From Mytilus trossulus (Eukaryota > Mollusca > Bivalvia > Mytilida > Mytilidae): DNA of 64,000 nt. The stretch is taken from positions 77,994,682 through 78,058,681 of the forward strand of contig NC_086386.1 of assembly GCF_036588685.1 (NCBI RefSeq), given 5' to 3'. The translations under genes and the position numbers were made by a program. Shown one piece after another: positions 49,791 through 61,927 of this stretch. The first letter of the stretch is position 1; each line of letters starts with the position of its first letter. A model generated the notes under the pieces. The model did no database searches, was not told where the DNA came from, and saw only the letters and a list, made by a program, of their open reading frames with translations.

Positions 49791-50580
49791 ATAGTTTGAA
49801 ACAGATGAGTATTTGTTACGTTTTAATCGCGCTTTAAGACTATGTAAGGTTTTCGTATAATCATAATGTACTTATTGAATTGAACAATTTCATGATATCC
49901 CGAAACAAGAAACTTTTTTTCTCACATGACCATTACAATTGCTGATCTATCTATGCTCCATTACGATTTCTTTAAATGGTATATTTGAAATGAATGACGT
50001 TTTCGGAAATTAACCTTTTTAATTTGTATTTTGCATAAACTGAATATGACATTTTAGAGAAAAAGGAAAGACCGAAACAAAGAAAAATAAGTACATCAGG
50101 ATAAAGACAGTAATGACTGTGAACGATTATATTTTAGCTAACGTTTCGATATAAACATTTCAGGAAGACTGGACGTGACATTACTTTATCTTAAAAAGCT
50201 ATATTATAACAAAGTGATAGGAAAGCTCGCCAAAGAAAAGTGTAATGTATTAAATGAACATTTAAACTTTATACTTTACTTTAAAGCACACTTGTAATGA
50301 ATGTTTTCGTTTTAATGGTCGAGTTAAGATAAATAAATACTGTCCGACTGTCTATTGACTTAAAATGGATGACAGTTGTTAATATATCAAAATCAAAGTT
50401 ATACCTGTCTAGTAGTTCCTTTGAGTTCTATAAACAATTTTTTAATTCAGATGAGTACTTGCATCGATTAGTTATAGATTTATTTTCCGAATTCTGAATT
50501 TCAGAAGTGATTTAAAGGAATTTATCATATATTTAGTACAAAATACAGCTATTTTGTATATCTAATAAAGGTTCTTTTGT
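49791..50580. other. Intergenic, nothing recognised
   Basis: AT-rich; no supportable frame or repeat seen. Confidence 0.4.
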
Positions 50581-50584
50581 CCAG

Positions 50585-50830
50585 TCTGTATCACCTACCC
50601 TGTATCGCATACCCCGTATCGCATGGCTAAACCCGTATCGCATACCCCGTATCGCATGGTAAAACCCGTATCGCATACCTTTTTTTTTTTTTTTTTTTTT
50701 TTTAAACTAAAGTCAGTTCTTTTGGAGTTTTTTTTGCTTTTAAAAGAATTTTTTTTCTACAAAAAAAAAAATAAAAAAAAAAATATTTAAAAATATTAAA
50801 AAAAAAAAAAGATTTTTTTTTCTAAAAATA
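50585..50830 (+). repeat. GTATCGCAT short tandem repeat and long poly-T/poly-A
   Basis: 50586-50679 holds about six copies of CC(C)GTATCGCAT with two spacer forms (ACC, GGTAAAAC). A 23-25 T run follows (about 50680-50703), then mixed A and T homopolymers to 50830. The same 'gtatc(g/a)cat' words occur in the hairpin at 51161-51295, so both may belong to one composite element. Confidence 0.8.
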
Positions 50831-51160
50831 GGTCAATTTTTTAAATGACGTCATTGTTTGGTATGTAACGTCACGAACATCAAGTTTTCATATTGTATGT
50901 GACGTCACGAACATCAAGTTTTACAACAATTTTTTTGGCACATTAAATACTATAAAAAATACAAAACACTCAATAATACAATAATAAACAAAATATTTTC
51001 AAAACAACAGATTGTAAGGTAACCTTCGTATAAATAATTGAGCAGTTATTTTAAAGCTTTGAAACAAGACAAAAGCAGAACTGAAGGTAACCCAGTGCTA
51101 TGGATCAGAAAACAGTTCATATAATATAAAACTCTTCTGTTGAAATATATGATAAAGCGT

Positions 51161-51295
51161 ATAATACATGGCAAAATCCGTATCACATGCCGTATCACCC
51201 TCGACCAATATCATCCCTCGGGCCTAAAGGCCCTCGGGCTGATATTGATGTCTCGGGATGATACGACATATGATACGGATTTTGCCATGTATTAT
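51161..51295. repeat. 135-bp near-perfect hairpin (fold-back)
   Basis: ATAATACATGGCAAAATCCG at 51161-51180 is exactly inverted at 51276-51295. Pairing continues inwards through GTATCACATGCCGTATCA to the tip CCCTCGGGCCTAAAGGCCCT at about 51214-51233. Only a handful of mismatches are seen over ~65-bp arms. Confidence 0.9.
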
Positions 51296-51957
51296 TCTCT
51301 ATATAAACGATGATTAAAAGTAATTATTCGATAAGTAACCATTTTTGTAACGTTGACAATCTGTCCGAAGAATGAATACGACTTTTCATATGAGTATGGT
51401 ATGTATTATTAATGTAACGTACTGTAACCTTAACTTGTATTGTGACGGAGGTATTCGAAGGCACTGGCTTTAAAAACTAATTTTCATATATATACATATT
51501 TATTATATACAAGTTTCTATATATACACTTTCATTTAATTACATTGTTCTATATGGAAACACATCCATTCTCTATCACTAACTATCTTCAAGTCTCCAAC
51601 ATCTCAACATTCACCCGCTTTTATCATCGAAAAGGCCTTTTCTACTTACATGACTTTCTCACACAATAAATCGTCATTCATCTCCAGACCACGCAAGTAT
51701 AGGAACAGAATACAAACATACAGAAACATAAATTATAAGGCCTCTAATTAGAAATGATTACAATCAAAACACAGCTGCATCATACATTCAACTCAATGGT
51801 TCACGAAAACAATAAATCTCTTGATCATAGTAAATTAGTGTTTGCAATTGAATACCAATTTGAGATAAGAAATAAATGTGCAAAGTTTTACTCTTTTCTT
51901 TTTTTGTGTAACATTTTCTTTGATTGATACAGCTCGACATGTTGAATTTGTGTATTT
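51296..51957. other. 3' flank of the HEPN-STAND-ankyrin gene
   Basis: No frame. A minus-strand AATAAA (plus TTTATT at 51499-51504) about 450 bp after the stop is a possible poly(A) signal for the minus-strand gene. Confidence 0.35.
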
Positions 51958-54943
51958 CTATTGCAATCGTTTTTGATTTAAAAGGCGTGCTGTTTCAACG
52001 TTTCCATATTTTTTCGCAATTTTCAAAGGCGTAAAGCCCTGATTGTCACATAATGTAACATCAGCATGCATTTCTAATAAAATATGTACAATATCTGTAT
52101 AACTTTCATCGTATAAAATTAATTCAAGAGGGTCATGTTGACTATTGTTTCCTCTACACGCTATATGCAATGGTGACTGCCCATAACTATCACATTGATC
52201 AATATCAACGTTTTTCTGTAATAATAATTTCACTATTTCCTCATGGCCACCCTTGCAAGCAGTATGCAAAGGTGACATTCCAAATTTGTCACATCCTAAA
52301 ACGTCAGCACAGTGTTGTAGTAAAAGTTGTACAATGTATGTATATCCCATTTCACAAGCCACATACAACGGTGACCGTTTATACTTATTGCGGATTAAAA
52401 CATCGGCATTATTGTTCAATAACACGTTCACTACATCAATATGTCCTTTAGAACATGCAAAATAAATTGGAGTCTGTTTAGTCCGACCTTGCTGGTTTAT
52501 GTTTGCTCCTTTATCAAGTAAAAGCTCAACTATATCAATATGCCCGCCTTCGCAAGCAACATGTAAGGGTGTCTGGCCATGTACATCACATATAGAAATT
52601 GAGTTAATTGTCTTCAGCAACAACTTTGCGATGTCTAGATACCCTTTACCACATGCAACAAAAAAGGGAGATTGATTTCGTTGGTCACACTGATTTACAT
52701 TTGCACCCTTTTCAAGTAAAAGATGTACTGTATCGTTGTTTCCTGTTTGACAAGCCATGTATAATGGCGACTTCCCAAATTTATCGCTCTGAAAAATGTC
52801 AGCCTTATTTTCTAGCAACTCTTTTACTATGCATGGGTGTCCTCCTTTACAAGCCGCATACAATGGCGTCTTCCCATATTTTGCACTCTGTGTGACATCT
52901 GCATTGTGTTTAAGGAGTATTGTTACCACGTCTATGTTTCCCCCTTCACAAGCTTCATACAAAGGTGACTGCCCAGCCCAACCACTTTGGGAAACATTGG
53001 CCTTGTATTCAATTAAAAGTTTTACAACTGCTGAATAACCCCCTTTACATGCAAAGTGTAATGCTGCACGTCCATCTTTTCTTTTTTTATTTACATTAAC
53101 ATTCTTTTTAAGTAGCAATTCCACTATATTTTGATGACCTTTTTTTTACATGCAGACATCAACGGTGACTGTCCACGATCGTTAGATTTTAAGGGATCAG
53201 CATTCCTATCCAGCAATAGTTTAACAATATTTGTATGGCCTTCTTTACAAGCCAAAAACAATGTAGAGCGTCCTTGATCGTCAACCTTTGATAAATTTAG
53301 ATAGTTTCCTATTTTTTCTCTTGCTGCATAAGCTGTAACACGGTTAGATCGTTTCTTTTTCTTTTTTTTAAAGAATCCAAAACTTTTTTGAAGCAAAAGT
53401 TCCACCACTCCTATGTGCCCCTTTGAACAGGACACCTGTAAAAGAGACCAACCATGTTCACCATAACCATAAAATTTAGCACCGTTTTCAAGTAAAAGTT
53501 TTACTACAGCAGTGTGCCCTCCTTCACAGGCCGCAAATAAAGGTGTTGCCCAACACCAATTACTGAAATTGACATCGCATTCTACATATTTTAAATCAAT
53601 CAGAACCTTCACTATGTCAGCAAAACCTTGAGCTGCGGCTTCCATAATTGGTACTGAATACATAGAAGATGAATGTTGTTTCATTGCTAGCCTTACATCA
53701 GGATCATGCTGGAAAGCTTTTATAATTTCTGCTCGAATCGTGTCAATTACTAAATTCTTATTACTTAATGTGCTTACGATGTGACCATGCTTCATATCTC
53801 GAATCAGTCTATTCAAATACTCTCCCTCCATGTTTTCCGACAACATTATTATTTTGTTATTTTCTTTTCTTTCAAATGATTGAAATCTGTAGTGATCGCG
53901 AACAAATGATGTTGGCGCATATTTGATGAAGCATTCTTTAAGATATTGCCCATACAGGAAGGCTGCAATTTCATTTATTTTATCATGTATCATTATATAC
54001 ATATTTCCAAACTTTTTTAAGTATGTCAACTCTAAAGATTCAAAACAACACTGTAAACATTCCCTTTCCCTTTCTAAATTAATATTTATGCCACATTCGT
54101 CCACTACATTCTTTATCTTGTCTCTTTCTAAGATAGGTGCGTATTCCAATTTTAGCCAATCTGGATTGAAACCATTCAAAAATAAGATGCACAAAACTAA
54201 AGCACATAGCTGATAATTATTCTGCCACGTTATAAATTGTGTTAAATCATCTTTGATAGTGTCAACAGGTGACAAAAATAGTTTCTTTATTTCATCAGAA
54301 TTTTTCCTAACTGCCAATTTACACAGCAAGGGAAAGAAATCGAACGTTTCCCGACCCCAGGAGTAGCACATTTTGCCTGGAATGTATCGTTTCACCATTC
54401 TCATTTTTTCTGCATTTGACAAGCGAAGCTCTGTTGACAGCAAATTGCATTGGCTTCGTTTAAAAAGTGTCAACTTTAACAATTTAACGTGAACATCTCT
54501 GTATAAGTGTAATCTACAGGATACCAATAATTTTGGAGATGACATTTGTGTGCACGATAGATTGTTTTTACCTTCTTCGTTAACTTCGAAAATTTTTGCT
54601 AATTTTCCCGAATGATCTCTCCACAGCTCCACTAAACTCACATTTATTGCTTCTTTGCCACAAATATCATCAACAACAAAAACTTGTTTCGTTGTTGGGT
54701 CTCGAAAGTTGATAATATCTTGCGGTCCTGTTACAAACGGTATAACTTCGTATCCATACTTAAAACATAATTCTAACGCAATATGATGAATGATTGACGA
54801 CTTGCCAGTTCCCGAGCTACCAGTGACAACAACAACGTTTTTTCTTTTATATTTCAGAAACGACTTCACGTACTTTGTAGCCTTGGTGACGACAAACATG
54901 TGGTCGTCCTTTTTCCATTCATCTAAATATTGTTGATGTTGAG
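51958..54943 (-). CDS. Large exon: STAND NTPase and ankyrin array
   Basis: 2,986 bp to the stop TAG at 51958-51960. The acceptor AG at 54944-54945 follows an AT-rich tract. It contains the P-loop at about 54790-54838, Walker B at about 54658-54690, then a helical stretch without obvious motifs to about 53650, then ankyrin repeats to the end. A low-complexity insert of K (FFKKKKKKRSNR) splits one repeat near 53345. The array is broken by the T8 run at 53140-53147; downstream repeats are intact in another frame (53124-51958). Confidence 0.9.
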
Positions 54944-57900
54944 CTATTAAAAATGACATAGATTATCTATAATATTATAAAGTGTATTACATTGAAATTT
55001 CATGAACTAGTTTGATAACCTTAGTATTATATTTGAAAGAATATTGAAGTGGGATTGACTTTCATAGTAAAATTACCAAAATGCTTAAACTTATACATTT
55101 GTTTAATGGATTAACATCTAAGGGTGTTTTACGGGTGTTCGTTATTGGTTAAGGCCGTAATGTGACCTGACCTTATCATTTAATCTTAGATGGATATTTG
55201 TCTCATAACCCATTATACATTAATTCAATGTTTTGATATCAAATGTAAAACATGAAAGTCAGTAAGGTAAATTCTGTATATCATCGTGCTTTTTATAAAG
55301 AGCAAATTCAGACCATCACCGACACATCTTTTAATCCAGCTATAAATCTAAAACATCATAATGAGCGAAACATATAAATTGATTTATGTACATTTGTAAA
55401 GGCCATATAAATGCATTCAAATGGAAAATTACACAATTACAATTTCCGAATGAAACTTAGTCTAATGAAACCAAACTTTTACCACATGAACAAGAGTGTG
55501 TAATCATTAAGCTTCATAACCTGTGTTCACCCAAATAATTTGATGGGATTCCTCTTGTTCAGTTTTTCGTTTTAAAGAATGCTTTGTGGATCAGTTTTTG
55601 CCTTTTTATTTTTCGTATTTAGCAATTTCGTGTCAGTTTACCATAAATAAAGGCAACAGTAGTATACCGCTGTTCAAAACTCGTAAATCTATGGACAAAA
55701 AACTAAATCGGGGTAACAAACTTAAACTGAGGGAAACGCATTAAATATAGAGAGGAGAACAACGACACAACATTAAAATATAACACACACAGAAACGGAC
55801 TAAGCATTAGACAAAATCAGATGAGAATAATAAATATAACATCAAAACCAAATACATGAATTTGGGATAGAAAAGAACCGTGATACGTCTTATAGTAATG
55901 TGAATTCACACTCAAATCTGGAGAAAACAAAAGACACAAGGGAAATACAACGTTAAAATGTTACACACACAGAAACGAACATGATATAACAATGGCCATT
56001 TTCCTGACTTGGTACAGGTCATTTTTAAAGAAGAAAATGGTGGGTTGAACCTGATTTTGTGGCATGCCAAACCTCGCACTTTAATGGCAATGTTAAGTAT
56101 AACATTAAAATGACAACAACTTAATATTACAGGACTACAATACAAATAAATAGGAGAACGTATTAGACAAAGAAACACATGAATAATAGATAACAAAAGA
56201 CCTCAGGTTTAAAATTCAATACGTCCACACAAGACTTACCAGTGACTCCCAGATATAAAAGTTCGAGTGTCAAAAAAAGTACAAAGTTGTACAGCACTGA
56301 GGATCAAAAATTGAAAAAGGTTGTGCCAAATACGGCTAGGGTTTTCTGCTTGGGACAAGAACATCCTTATTATTTAGAACAATTTATGCTATTGCAAACA
56401 GTAAATTTTATCAAATGAATATAAAAGATATACATGATAAAACTGAAGTTTTAACTAATTACAGAAAACAAAACCTGGATACATGATACAAAGACCAACA
56501 CAGAAAATAGACACACCCTATTTAGTCCAGGCCTTAACGCAAAAAGTCATAAAAATGACGTCACATACGAAGTGGTGAAAAGACTCAAAAATTACATCAC
56601 ATTTGAATTTCTAAAACAGCACAAAAATGACGACATATATGAAAAACTATATCTCAAAAATAAGATAGAATTATGATTGATTTAAGATTGTAAGTGAACT
56701 AAATACTAATATTACATTTAAATACAATGCACATTGCAATACTTATTAATAGCAATTAACTATATCATATATATGTCCGATTTGTTTTGAATTTAACTTC
56801 AAACGTAAAACATCGTATAGATTACGTTCAACAAAAGCAAATCTAATAAATAAAGGCGGTGATTAATTTTCTTTACCATAACACATGAATATAATAGAAA
56901 AGACGTCAACAAATTTGACAAAATCTGATGAGAATTACAAATATAACATCAAACTAAATACATGAATTTTGAATAGATAAGGACACCTCTTATAGAAATG
57001 CAAATTCACACTCAGCAAAACAGTCACAATCGGGAATAAGTCACGTTCGGTAATTAAAAGATTAGACGACGTAATGACAAACCACAATCTACCATGTGGT
57101 AAAAATGTCCTTAGCTAGTTTGGTCAAAGACACATCGTATGGATCAACTAATTCGTGATGGTGTCCATAAAATTTACGGAGTGTCAATTTTAATCTGTCC
57201 TCCTCATAACTTTGTTGGAGCAGTTTCTTTGTAAGGAGCACACTCCTGTATATGAAGTCCGTATAGTGGAACAAGCACAAGAATAACGTTTCAATTGTGA
57301 GATGTAAACACCATACGAAGGGGCAGAGGGTATGTTACTGCTGCGAAATGGGAAATTGATAATTTGGAAGGTGAAATCGTCCCGTTTATCATAGATGTTC
57401 GTGTGAAGTGGTCTATCTGCGTCAATATTGAGGAAAAGATCAAGGTATGAAGCAGTCCGTCTAGTATCAGTAGTATCCTTAATTTCAAGTTCGCTACGAT
57501 ATATGAGATGTAAGTATTGGCTGAAACATGGGTTATTCAATGATAGAACATCATCAATATATCGGAAAGTAAAATTAAAGAATTTCGTAAGGTGCTTTTT
57601 CTTTTTGTCTTTTAGAAGGTTTGAATGAATTCTGCTTCATACGAGTACAAAAACAAATCGGCCAGCAGGGGTGCACAATTAGTACCCATTAGAATACCGA
57701 CTATCTGTTGAAATATAAATCCTCCAAAATCAACTAATATCCTGTCGATCAAAAAGTCCAGCATTTTGATAATATCATCTTCAGTATATTTTCTGGAAGA
57801 TTCAGTGTGATTCTTCACAAAATATGAATTATTGTAACCCAAAACAAGAAATTTGTATCTAAGATTCCCATTTTTTATAGAAAAAGCTCTTTTTTATGAG

Positions 57901-60900
57901 ATGGTGAAGTCGATCTTTCAACTGAGCATGGGGAATAGCAGTGTATAGCGTAGAAAAATCAAAAGTCTTTATGTTGCTGCAAAATTGCAAACATTGTGAT
58001 CGAAGATTAAGCAGTAGATCTTTCTAATTTTTGAGAATCCACATCTGGTGGTTAACACCACTGGTAGAATATATCTCATCACAATATTTTTGAAACCCAT
58101 CTTTAACTGTAGAAGAATACTTGTCAGTACTTGAGAAATATGTTTAATCGAACATTTTGTATGTATCGTTCTTTATATGGAGTTTTGTGTAATTTAGGTA
58201 TCCAGTATAATGAAGGTAAATTGTCTTGGGTTTCTTTGATGTTGATACCAAAAGAAAGAAGGACAGATTTATGATTTTGTAAAATTTCGTCCTTGGTAAA
58301 TGATGTTAAAGAATATGTAGGGTTACCAGTAGTTTTATTTATTCCAAGCTCTGTTGTGAAACATTGCAAAATATGTTTTTTACATATGAAGACAATATTA
58401 TTGGAGGCTTTATCTGCTGGAACAACGACATATTTGTAATGCAAAGAGGATAAAGCATCCACAACATCCGGATTCTTGAAAGGGTTAGTAACTCTTGTAC
58501 TTATATTACATCGTAAGTTTTTAATATCACTTTGGTATTTTCCTCTATACAATCGTTTTGTCTATAATACACTCTATTTAAAGTCATCCTTATGTTTGTG
58601 TATCGACAAAAAGATCATGATACAAAGTCATCCTTGTGTTTCTTTATCAGGGGAAAGATTATGATACGAACCATCCTGTGTTTCTTTATCGGGGAATCGT
58701 TCAAGATACGAAAAAAGTAAAATCACAAAAATACTGAACTTAGAGGAAAATCAATTCGGAAAGTCGATAATCACATGGCAAAATCAAATAACAAAACGTA
58801 TCAAAAACGAATGGACAAGAATTGCCATATTCCTGACTTGGTACATGCATTTTGTAGAAAATGGTGGATTAAACCTGGTTCTATAGCGCTAACCCTCTCA
58901 CTTTAATGACAGTCTCATCAAATTTCGTTATATTTACATTGTTGCGTTAAATAAACAGACACAATAAATAAAATAGTCAAAACATGGGTACATCAGTCAT
59001 CATCGTATAACAATTTTAAAAGGAACAATTTAACAGAACACAAAATCATCTACTATCTAAGAAACACATTCATTGATTTGAGTGTCTGACGTCAGAAAGT
59101 TTTATACGTCACATAAATTTGTCGTTCAATGTGCATACAAACAATATTTTAATTTACGTATGCAATTTTAGCAAACGAGATTAAAAAATATAAATATTAT
59201 ACCCCTTATATTCTTTGGAATAGTATCGTCTTCATACTTCTTTATTTCTAAGGCCAAATCTTCTATCTGCGTGGTAACTTTTTTGGTTATCAACTTCATG
59301 TCTTTACCTGGAATAGAATCGTTTTAAAAGCATTTTCGACAAACATTTCATGTAAATAAAAGGTCCACAAAATATTATAAACCTGACAAACTTATTGCTA
59401 AACTACAATTAAAGTCATTTTTTTGGTGAAACGAGTTACTGGTGAAAAAAAATGGTTATCCAATTCTTAAAACAATGCATGTATATATCATAAACTTAGC
59501 TTTCTTGGCACGATTTTATCATTTTGTGCGCAAATATATCGTATAACCGTCAATTATTTTATTCTCAATGTCTGTTATGATTTAACAAATATGGCAGCTC
59601 ATTAAATGCAGTGTTTTGTCTCCGAGGTTTACCGATTGTCACCTTATAGTAAACATTCAACAAAAAACATGGAGATTGAGCACGTGTTTTACATGTACAA
59701 TCAGATAATAGTTAATTTCAGTGACAGATCCATGCGTATTGCGAACACCGGATTTTTTTACGAGCAGGTTCACTCTAAATTTACTTTGCATAAGGAAAAT
59801 ATGTCGGTGAATTGCTTCCTGGTAGCAAGCAATTAGAAAACGTTAACTTCTTCTTCTAAATGTGGACAAATTAAAGAATTTTCTGTAGAAAAAAGTATAT
59901 TTATATAAGTTTAATAATGAAAATTATCCATTTTGTTATAAAAAAACATATGCATAATTTTTTTTTTTAATTTTAGGTTTCATATGATTTGTTTTTACAT
60001 TTCTATTCTTTTACAATATAGAATAACATTACTTTCATTCACTCTTTTCTTAATTTAAATTCTGTGCAGTCGTTAGTTGTACTATAACACTAGATTGCAA
60101 TGTACAATTAACTTAATTAATAGTTTTAATAGAAATAAACAAGTGGCAAAAGAGAGTACTAGAAACAATCTTAAAGTACCTTCAATTGCCCTAAATGAAA
60201 AATGAAAAAGTATTATAAACGTATATCGGGAAATAAATGTCTTTAGGTATGACAAGTGAGCCTTGTATTTTCAATCGAAGAGCAATTACTGAGTATTTGC
60301 AATATATTGTATTAATTGCCATAAATTTTCATAAAATGCTTGTTTCATGCGATATTGCATCCAAGCTGATACATTCTTCAACATCCAATTTTAAATAAAT
60401 ATGAGTGTAATCAAGGAAACATTTTTGAAATATTTCTTTCTAGGAAAAACGTTCCGTACTTCACGTAAAACCTGAAGTCTTTTGGGGGATATAGATGAGC
60501 CTCAGCTTAATATGCTTAAACAATAAGTTTCAATATCAGAAATGAGTTCAAATAATTTATATTATTAACTGATTTACCCACAACTAGTTGACATTTTAGT
60601 TGTAAAGTCGCAAAACATATGTACGCTTTTCATTTGCGACAAGTTAATGGATAATGATTATAAAGGGATGGTTAATCGAAATGAGATGCACCAATTTTAA
60701 TGCCAGTGCATACAAAAACGATTGACTCGTGATTAGTCGTTTTCCTAAAACCGGACTTACATAAGAGGAAAATGTCACATTGTCTTATTTCTATCAAGAA
60801 ATGATGTAGATGTATTTATACATAATTAATAATTTTGTTTAAGATTATAAAAATTACTGCTGCCATATAAATAACTGACATTTTAAAATATTTTCTGTCA

Positions 60901-61927
60901 AAGACAAAATATTTCAAACGTAATATCTTCGACAAAAATTACGGATTGATATCAAAGACAAATTAGATTTCATTTGAGCACAATCTAAGACAACTTATTA
61001 CCTTGTGCACTGCATTTACTGTGAAGTAGAGTTATGGAAGTTTGAGTTATAGCTGTTTGTGATTTCAATGTCCCTATTTGATTAGAAATTTCGCCACGAA
61101 GTTCACACAGATCTTGCCGAATATAAGTTAAAATGTCTCTGTTGAGATTTATCTGACTCAAATCCTCAAATTTTGGTTTGTATTTCACTCCACCAATCCT
61201 GATGATTGCCTAATAAAATAGAGAAACACATCAAGTTAGGATAAGTTTGGCTGAGAAAGTTTGCATCTTAGTAAATACACATTCTCTATATTTAGTAAAG
61301 GGAAACTTAAGAAAGGTATTTTATAAATCATGCAAGCACCACCAACACTGGCAACTAAGCAGATATATATTTATTTTGGATTTATCATTTTGACTGTTTT
61401 ATATTTTTTAGTTTTCTTTTACTTTTAAATTGATTGGGGGTTTATTTAAATGACCTTTCTGAAAGGAGAGGACAAAATGTCATTTGACTAAACTATACAA
61501 TACAATACAACACAACACTATAATATGCTTTATTTAAAAACAATCCGTCATATTAACATGTGCAACTAGAGTTGAATACATACAGATACAATCATATACA
61601 ATCATAGAAACAAAAAAACAAACTTTGAAACGGAATATATTAATAATTACTATACTTTAAATAATATACACGATGTAAATCTGTTCTAACATTTTACCTT
61701 AGTTATACAAATCCACATCGTGTTGAAGTCTTCATTGGATAATTCGTCTGTTTCAGTATGGGCCATAAAATTTCTATAGTATTTAATTCTAGCCAAATCT
61801 GCTCCATCGCTGGTTTCTGTAACTGGTGGTAGTTTGTCATAGCCAAGGCATGGTTGCAAGATATTTGTCATGTTCCTCAATAAGCATATCATTAGTGTAA
61901 TATCGTAATTTTCTGATGATGTTATGC
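51958..61927 (-). CDS. HEPN - STAND NTPase - ankyrin repeat protein (DZIP3-like HEPN), 5'-incomplete, frameshifted
   Basis: Minus-strand exons in the window: 61927-61698, 61209-61002, 59307-59203, 54943-51958, phases matching at each junction. The first two encode a DZIP3-type HEPN domain (GYDKLPPVTETSDGADLARI, RNFMAHTETDELSNEDFNTM), then a helical linker. The large exon starts AQHQQYLDEWKKDDHMFVV and contains a STAND-type NTPase: P-loop GSSGTGKSS, Walker B VFVVDDICG, and an LLVSCRL motif. It ends with about 16 ankyrin repeats (TPLYAACKGGHPCIVKELLE type). Proteins of this plan are abundant in molluscs and are thought to be intracellular sensors of an NLR-like kind; ligand unknown. An 8-T run at 53140-53147 breaks the frame inside an ankyrin repeat, so as read the protein would end in ACKKKVIKI. 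The N-terminal exon is not found before base 64000. Confidence 0.88.
53140..53147 (-). other. Frameshifting homopolymer (A8 on coding strand)
   Basis: Coding strand GCATGT, eight A, then GGTCATCAAAATATAGTGGA. With six or nine A the ankyrin consensus ACK(K)KGHQNIVELLLKKN would be continuous. With eight it ends after a few codons. Either a real lesion, a polymorphism or a base-count error. Confidence 0.9.
55645..56200 (+). mobile_element. Dispersed repeat family B, long copy
   Basis: Collinear with 41424-41777 ('aaaggcaacagtagtatacc', 'gaaacgcattaaatatagag', 'cgtgatacgtcttatagtaa') and extending through 'ttttcctgacttggtacagg' and 'ggcatgccaaacctcgcact' to about 56200. A short third copy of the middle lies at 56935-57010. 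Confidence 0.85.
57089..58552 (-). pseudogene. Broken reverse transcriptase of Penelope-like type
   Basis: Minus-strand pieces in different frames: 58552-58150 (KYVVVPADKASNNIVFICKK, SLYWIPKLHKTPYKERYI), 57842-57612 (IVGILMGTNCAPLLADLFLY), about 57590-57190 (FTFRYIDDVLSLNN with the YIDD catalytic motif at about 57560; YGVYISQLKRYSCACS) and 57280-57089 (RKFYGHHHELVDPYDVSLTK then stop). The motif set is that of Penelope-like or related single-ORF RTs common in molluscs and corals. Frameshifts between pieces show it is dead. No GIY-YIG domain seen. Confidence 0.82.
58690..59100 (+). mobile_element. Dispersed repeat modules C then B-tail
   Basis: 'agtaaaatcacaaaaatact', 'gaggaaaatcaattcggaaa', 'caaaaacgaatggacaagaa', 'catattcctgacttggtaca' then 'agaaaatggtggattaaacc'. 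The first half is the reverse complement of 49280-49440; the tail corresponds to 56000-56090. Confidence 0.8.
59203..59307 (-). CDS. Linker exon of the HEPN-STAND gene
   Basis: 105 bp; acceptor attccag, donor AGGG|gtataa. It encodes KDMKLITKKVTTQIEDLALE then IKKYEDDTIPKNIR, joining in frame to AQHQQYLDEW of the large exon. The IP.NIR end is typical of the lead-in to mollusc STAND domains as I recall them. Confidence 0.8.
59308..61001 (-). other. Intron of the HEPN-STAND gene
   Basis: AT-rich. A 76-codon plus-strand frame at 59606-59836 has no recognisable domain. No repeat assigned. Confidence 0.45.
61002..61209 (-). CDS. HEPN end and helical linker exon
   Basis: 208 bp; acceptor tttattag, donor CAAG|gtaata. 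It encodes AIIRIGGVKYKPKFEDLSQI and on to LHSKCSAQ, ending in phase 1. IIRIGG is usual at the close of DZIP3-type HEPN domains; the rest is likely helical. Confidence 0.85.
61210..61697 (-). other. Intron with a LINE-tail remnant
   Basis: 61498-61600 (ACAATACAATACAACACAAC, then 'aatatgctttatttaaaaac') looks like the minus-strand ATTGT tail and 3' end of another LINE copy related to the one ending at 37190. No reading frame remains. Confidence 0.5.
61698..61927 (-). CDS. HEPN exon with RNFMAH motif
   Basis: 230 bp; acceptor ccattgtag, donor ACTAAG|gtaaaa. The first two bases complete a codon from an unseen exon. It encodes ITSSENYDITLMICLLRNMT, GYDKLPPVTETSDGADLARI and YYRNFMAHTETDELSNEDFN. 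RNFMAH (61758-61775) fits the R-N-x3-H signature of HEPN ribonucleases. Confidence 0.88.

Larger units (their letters stand above)
54944..59202 (-). other. Intron of the HEPN-STAND gene, transposon-filled
   Basis: Contains family B (55645-56200), an RT fossil (57089-58552) and family C/B material (58690-59100). Remaining stretches (54961-55640, 56210-56930) are AT-rich without recognised content. Confidence 0.6.

Noticed and set aside
59606-59836. 76-codon plus-strand frame inside the HEPN-STAND intron
   Set aside because: No recognisable motif and no supporting context; about the length expected by chance.
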